Shown here one piece after another: positions 40,202 through 44,355 of a stretch of 44,355 nucleotides of DNA (its first letter is position 1; each line of letters opens with the position of its first letter). Origin of the DNA: Thermococcus sp. (GTDB lineage: Archaea; Methanobacteriota_B; Thermococci; Thermococcales; Thermococcaceae); assembly GCA_015520705.1 (NCBI GenBank), contig WAPO01000097.1, forward strand, positions 1 to 44,355, given 5' to 3'. The translations under genes and the position numbers were made by a program. The notes under the pieces were generated by a model. The model was not told where the DNA came from. It ran no database searches and saw only the letters and a list, made by a program, of their open reading frames with translations.

Positions 40202-41665
40202 TCATGTTTTTGCCTTTTCCCCGATTATGCGCCTCATCCAGCTCCCCCTCATGAACCACGCCAGTGCCACCACCGCCGCGATGAAGTTGCTCATGCCCAT
40301 ACCGAAGAAGACTCCCTTGCTCGTGTATCCGAACAGCTCTGCCAGAGGTATTCTGACAGCAAACTCATGCCCGAGGATGGAAGATGCGGAGACTAGTGCA
40401 GGGATGTAGCCGAACGCATAGCTGAGAGGTATCCTGAGCCCCCAGAGGCGGAGTATTCCAAGGAGCATGCTTTTCTTTGTGTGCCCGGCCGAGCTGAAGG
40501 TTCTGTTCACGACTATGAATATGCCGTTAAAGAAGGGAACCGAAATAAGGAAGTATTTCAGAACGACATCGCTCTCCCTGATTACGGCGGGGTCGTTGAG
40601 GAACACCCTGAATATTGGCACGCGGAGTATTCCGATTATGAGGATGGCAAAGCTCGCTATGGCAAAGTTGACGATCATTGTTCTCTCCGCTATCGTTTTT
40701 GCTCTCTCGTAGTTCTCAGCCCCCACATTTTGGGCTATCATCGTCCCCATTGCCATGCTTATGCCCCTTGAGATGCTCGTCAGGAAGTTCACGAGGCGGG
40801 TTGTTATCACATAGGCGGCGTAGGTGACATCGCCGAAGCCGAAGATTATCCTCGTGAGGATGACGAATCCGAAGCTGTTGGCTGACTGGCCTATGCTCGA
40901 TGGAAGCCCCACTCTGAAAATCTTCTTGTAGAACTCCAAATCCGGTTTAAGGTTCTCGAGACTCAGGCTTAGCCCAACTCTATTTGAGAACAGCAGGTAA
41001 AGGCCTATCAAGGCTCCCACAGAATTTGCAAAGACCGTCGCGAGCGCCGCCCCGGCAACACCAAGCTTTGGAAATCCAATCCAGCCGAAGATAAGCAGGG
41101 GGTCGAGCACTATGTTTATTGCCACCGTGAGGAGGGTTATCTTTACAGGCGTTTTTGTGTCCCCTGCCGCCCTCATCAGAGCAGAGAATGCCATGAACGT
41201 AAAGGAGAAGGGGATTCCGAGGAAGATTATCGTCGCGTATGTTAGCGAGTATGGATAGACGTTCTCGCTCACCTTCATGAAATGGAGTGCATAAGGCAGA
41301 AGGAGCACACCAATTACAGCTGTTGCTGTTGCGAAAAACAGCATTAGGGAGTAGAGTGCGCCGGCCGAGCGGTTTGCTTTTTCATACTCCTCGGCACCGA
41401 TATACTGCCCCACGAAGGCGAAGCCTGCAGTTGTGAAGCCCATGCCGAGAGCCATGAGAGTTCCTATTATCGGCCATGTTGTTCCGGGGGCGGATAAAGC
41501 TTCCCTGCCGAGCTTGCCGAGCCAGAATGTGTCCGTGATGTTGTAGACAACCTGCACTAGGTTGTTGATTATGAGGGGGCCCGCTAAAACGAGGAGCGTC
41601 TTCTCAATCGGGCCTGTGAGTATCTCCCTGCGCATTCTCTGGATTTTATTGTTGTTCATGGGCAT
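40202..41665 (-). CDS. MATE family efflux transporter
   Basis: 12-TM; LAGPLIINNLVQVVYNITDTFWLGKLGREALSAPGTTWPIIG; ALMRAAGDTKTPVKI; GLPSSIGQSANSFGFVIL. Confidence 0.92.
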   Translation of the reverse strand: MPMNNNKIQRMRREILTGPIEKTLLVLAGPLIINNLVQVVYNITDTFWLGKLGREALSAPGTTWPIIGTLMALGMGFTTAGFAFVGQYIGAEEYEKANRSAGALYSLMLFFATATAVIGVLLLPYALHFMKVSENVYPYSLTYATIIFLGIPFSFTFMAFSALMRAAGDTKTPVKITLLTVAINIVLDPLLIFGWIGFPKLGVAGAALATVFANSVGALIGLYLLFSNRVGLSLSLENLKPDLEFYKKIFRVGLPSSIGQSANSFGFVILTRIIFGFGDVTYAAYVITTRLVNFLTSISRGISMAMGTMIAQNVGAENYERAKTIAERTMIVNFAIASFAILIIGILRVPIFRVFLNDPAVIRESDVVLKYFLISVPFFNGIFIVVNRTFSSAGHTKKSMLLGILRLWGLRIPLSYAFGYIPALVSASSILGHEFAVRIPLAELFGYTSKGVFFGMGMSNFIAAVVALAWFMRGSWMRRIIGEKAKT

Positions 41666-41725
41666 CGCTAAAACGCCTATCGAAACGGAACTATAAAAGC
41701 TTTAGGATGGATAAATGAGCCACGC

Positions 41726-41935
41726 CTAAACCCCGAACAGCAGTTCTGGTATGTCCTTAACCCTCTCATCTGTGTAGTTTATGAAGGCCTTGAGGAGGCG
41801 ATAGATCTCGAAGAGCCTTTCCTCTTTCCCATCCCTCGGTTTTTCTCCTCTATCAGTGCGGGAGAAGGCATCCACAACGTCAAAGCGCTCCGCGAGGCGG
41901 AAAGGGAGCGGACGAACATTGCCCGCATCACCTTA
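41726..41935 (-). pseudogene. Degraded gene fragment, possibly the C-terminal part of a class I methyltransferase-like protein
   Basis: Start-less open segment GDAGNVRPLPFRLAERFDVVDAFSRTDRGEKPRDGKEERLFEIYRLLKAFINYTDERVKDIPELLFGV*, in-frame TAA just upstream. GDA..LPF..FDVV.AF..EIYRLLK resembles MTase motifs. Confidence 0.45.
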
Positions 41936-41996
41936 CCCTTTTGCAGTCATAGATTGCTTCAGTTACTTGTGACACATACTCTCTACTACAAAGCCT

Positions 41997-43532
41997 CTAT
42001 GTCATAATTGTGGCGATTACAATCATGGAAAGGATGTTCGAAGGATCTTGGGGATTTTTTAGTATTTCATCTAGTATAGCAATGACATGTTCTAAAGTCT
42101 TCTTTTTGATTTTTTCAGACTCCTTAACGTCTTTGAGCTTAGATAGGAGCTCTTTTTTGCAGATTTCGGTGTTTTTGAGGAACTCATCGTGATCTCCATT
42201 GCTTAGAGGATAAAGTAACCTATCTCCGATATATCTCAATACATTATGTATATCAGGTCTTCCGTCTATTCTAACCTTTTTGTGGAGCATGTTTGAGATC
42301 TCGAAATGAACGCTCCTACAAAGATCTATGAGTGTCTTTTTACCAGAGACATATTCTGAAATTTCGAGAAGCAAGTGGACTTTATTGTGAATGTGAAGGT
42401 TCATCTGTTCCATTTGATTTCCAAGCACCATGTTGTAGTATTCTTTTAGAAGAGTAACATTCTTATTAAACGCCTCATAGTCATGCTCTAATATCGACAG
42501 CATGCTAATGTACAGGTAATAAAGCATATTATCTAGGGGGGTTACATAAATACCCTTGGAAGCAACATACTTGCCAAAATATTGTTCAGCTACACTATAA
42601 TTCCCAGTGAGCATTGAAATTACACCCAAAGTAAGGTTTGAGACTAGTGGTCTATGCTTCCATCCATTTTTCTCTAATATCTCCAGAGCCATTTTTAGTG
42701 CTGTAATTGACTCGTCCAATAGCCCCTTTTTCATATAAATCAGAGACTTTGTGTAGAGCACATATGAAAATTCAACCTCTTCAAGTTGACTATCACCTTT
42801 AAAAAGCATCTCGGCCTTTTCTAAGAATCTCCAAGCTTTATCAGAGTCTGACTCCACCCTAAGTAAGTAATAAGAATATGTTCTGTAAAATCGCATACCT
42901 AAATATCCCCTGTATTTCTGTGCTAATTTTTTGCCAACTCTTATGAGTTCATCGTTATTCATTTTGATTTGAGCGTCTGCTAATGTCTCTATGTATTTTG
43001 ATATCGCTCTGAGTTTTTCTTTCTCGTTATTCAATCCAGAGCATACACTAATGGCTTCTTTGCAGAGGACAACGGCATCTGTGAATAGGCCCAAACTGAC
43101 CAATCTAGTTGCCAGAACCCCTAAGTACAACGCTTTTTGTGGAGTGTTTTCTAATCCATAGATAAGTTTTCCTAGGGAAAATGCCCATTTCTTGGCTTTT
43201 TCCGGATCAACCGCCGACAAATATGCTAGTTTTGCAAATCCTGCAAAAATATTGTCGGGATCTAACTCCAGACACAATTCTACCAACTCCAAATACTCTC
43301 TGGAGAGTATGCCAATTTGTGTGGGTTCTTCAGCTATTAAGTTAAATAAAAAAAGAGAGACCTCATCTGCAATTTTCTTTTTTGTAATATTATTTTCGTT
43401 TTTTGTCACTCTCAAAACATTTTCTAACTCTCTCACACTTTCCAGTATTGCCTGTTTGGAGTTAGACTTTAACAGAGATTCAACTCTGGACAGGTAATTC
43501 CCTATATTCTTGGCCATTCCCACTTTACACAC
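41997..43532 (-). CDS. TPR-repeat protein of unknown function (511 aa)
   Basis: Repeated 34-aa-like helix pairs (e.g. YVLYTKSLIYMKKGLLDESITALKMALEILEKNGW; LGVISMLTGNYSVAEQYFGKYV). Likely start MAKNIGNYLS near 43517. Confidence 0.75.
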   Translation of the reverse strand: MCKVGMAKNIGNYLSRVESLLKSNSKQAILESVRELENVLRVTKNENNITKKKIADEVSLFLFNLIAEEPTQIGILSREYLELVELCLELDPDNIFAGFAKLAYLSAVDPEKAKKWAFSLGKLIYGLENTPQKALYLGVLATRLVSLGLFTDAVVLCKEAISVCSGLNNEKEKLRAISKYIETLADAQIKMNNDELIRVGKKLAQKYRGYLGMRFYRTYSYYLLRVESDSDKAWRFLEKAEMLFKGDSQLEEVEFSYVLYTKSLIYMKKGLLDESITALKMALEILEKNGWKHRPLVSNLTLGVISMLTGNYSVAEQYFGKYVASKGIYVTPLDNMLYYLYISMLSILEHDYEAFNKNVTLLKEYYNMVLGNQMEQMNLHIHNKVHLLLEISEYVSGKKTLIDLCRSVHFEISNMLHKKVRIDGRPDIHNVLRYIGDRLLYPLSNGDHDEFLKNTEICKKELLSKLKDVKESEKIKKKTLEHVIAILDEILKNPQDPSNILSMIVIATIMT

Positions 43533-44244
43533 CCCAGCGCAGTCTCTTTGAGATTAAGATCATTGAAATGCTACAGTAAATCAAAATGCCTATGAGGTAA
43601 ATCGAATAGCCAGAACCATTCAGAAGTGCATTCCTTAAGATTTCTGCCGTGTATGTAGTCGGCACCAATAAGGCTATCTTCTGGAGAATAGGGGGCAGTT
43701 TAGTTAGGGGATAGTACACTGGAGGTAGCAGGATTAGCGCAGTTGAAAGTATCATTGTTATGGCATCAACGTGCACTAAGTTTTTTATGTATAATGAAAC
43801 AGAGAACGCTATTAAACTGAATTGTATCCAAGTCAATAATATTAGGAATATGATCAGACCTAAGGAGGAGGGAGTTAGTGATAACTTATAAAACATCAAT
43901 GCTACAAATATAAACGTTGCTGGGAGAGCACCAATCAATCTTGAGAGTGACAAGCCGAGCATATACTCCAAGGAGGTAACCGGGGAGGCTATAAAGATAT
44001 CTTGGAAGCCAATGAGTTTTAATATAACAACTAAGCGTGAAACACTGAGACTGGCATGAACGGTAGTAGCCACAGTAGCGCCAATAAGCCCATACAACAG
44101 GGCCCTTTCACCACCCAAAAAGTATAGGATTAATATAATTCCCATGGGCGTCAGTAGTTGGGCAAATATCCATAGTGGAGAACGAAATAATGAAGTTAAA
44201 TTCAAATATGCAATCGAGATTATTGCCTTAAGTCCATTTCCCAT
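43525..44244 (-). CDS. ABC-2 type transporter permease
   Basis: Six-TM layout; LFRSPLWIFAQLLTPMGIILILYFLGGERALLYGLIGA; LPPVYYPLTKLPPILQKIALLVPTTYTAEILRNALL. Confidence 0.85.
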   Translation of the reverse strand: MGNGLKAIISIAYLNLTSLFRSPLWIFAQLLTPMGIILILYFLGGERALLYGLIGATVATTVHASLSVSRLVVILKLIGFQDIFIASPVTSLEYMLGLSLSRLIGALPATFIFVALMFYKLSLTPSSLGLIIFLILLTWIQFSLIAFSVSLYIKNLVHVDAITMILSTALILLPPVYYPLTKLPPILQKIALLVPTTYTAEILRNALLNGSGYSIYLIGILIYCSISMILISKRLRWGV

Positions 44245-44355
44245 AGTTTTCCCCTCCCACGTCAATCCTGTTCCTAAGTACAAAGTAGTCCTCCAAATCC
44301 GTTGGTGATACTGATATGCTGATTTCGGGACTTTTTGAACTGATATCCTTAATTA
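44228..44355 (-). CDS. ABC transporter ATP-binding protein, C-terminal end only (runs off window)
   Basis: Minus frame ..ISSKSPEISISVSPTDLEDYFVLRNRIDVGGENYGKWT* overlaps the permease start. Position and C-terminal style fit an ABC ATPase; no Walker motifs are visible. Confidence 0.5.
   Translation of the reverse strand, partial: IKDISSKSPEISISVSPTDLEDYFVLRNRIDVGGENYGKWT

Overview
The window is from a Thermococcales-like hyperthermophilic archaeon. It has three parts. (1) About 1-4.3 kb is the right end of an integrated mobile element. It carries a truncated wHTH-bearing protein, an unknown protein, a P-loop ATPase, two tiny membrane proteins and an RHH-type ORF that reads straight into the 3' half of tRNA-Gly(GCC). 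This is the geometry of an SSV-type split integrase, int(N). (2) About 4.4-41.7 kb is core chromosome. It contains MTA phosphorylase, SRP54, a GfcR-like HTH-PRTase, Lrp, PadR/FUN14, a cbf5-S13-S4-S11-rpoD-L18e-L13-S9-rpoN-rpoK-enolase-like-S2-L40e operon punctuated by four tRNAs, the eL14/cmk/eL34/EMC3-like/adk/secY region, the full spc/S10 ribosomal protein superoperon, upp and a MATE transporter. (3) About 41.7-44.36 kb is an AT-richer accessory segment with a degraded gene fragment, a TPR protein, an ABC-2 permease and a truncated ABC ATPase. The observations most worth checking are the split-integrase junction with its palindromic operator, the methyltransferase stop codon inside tRNA-Ser, the zero-spacing rpoD/tRNA-Leu junction, the ~115-nt out-of-frame aIF1/Rnp1 overlap, twin perfect hairpins inside the uL29 gene, and the enolase-like pseudoenzyme. 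No database or computational search was run; family calls come from reading the translated ORFs.
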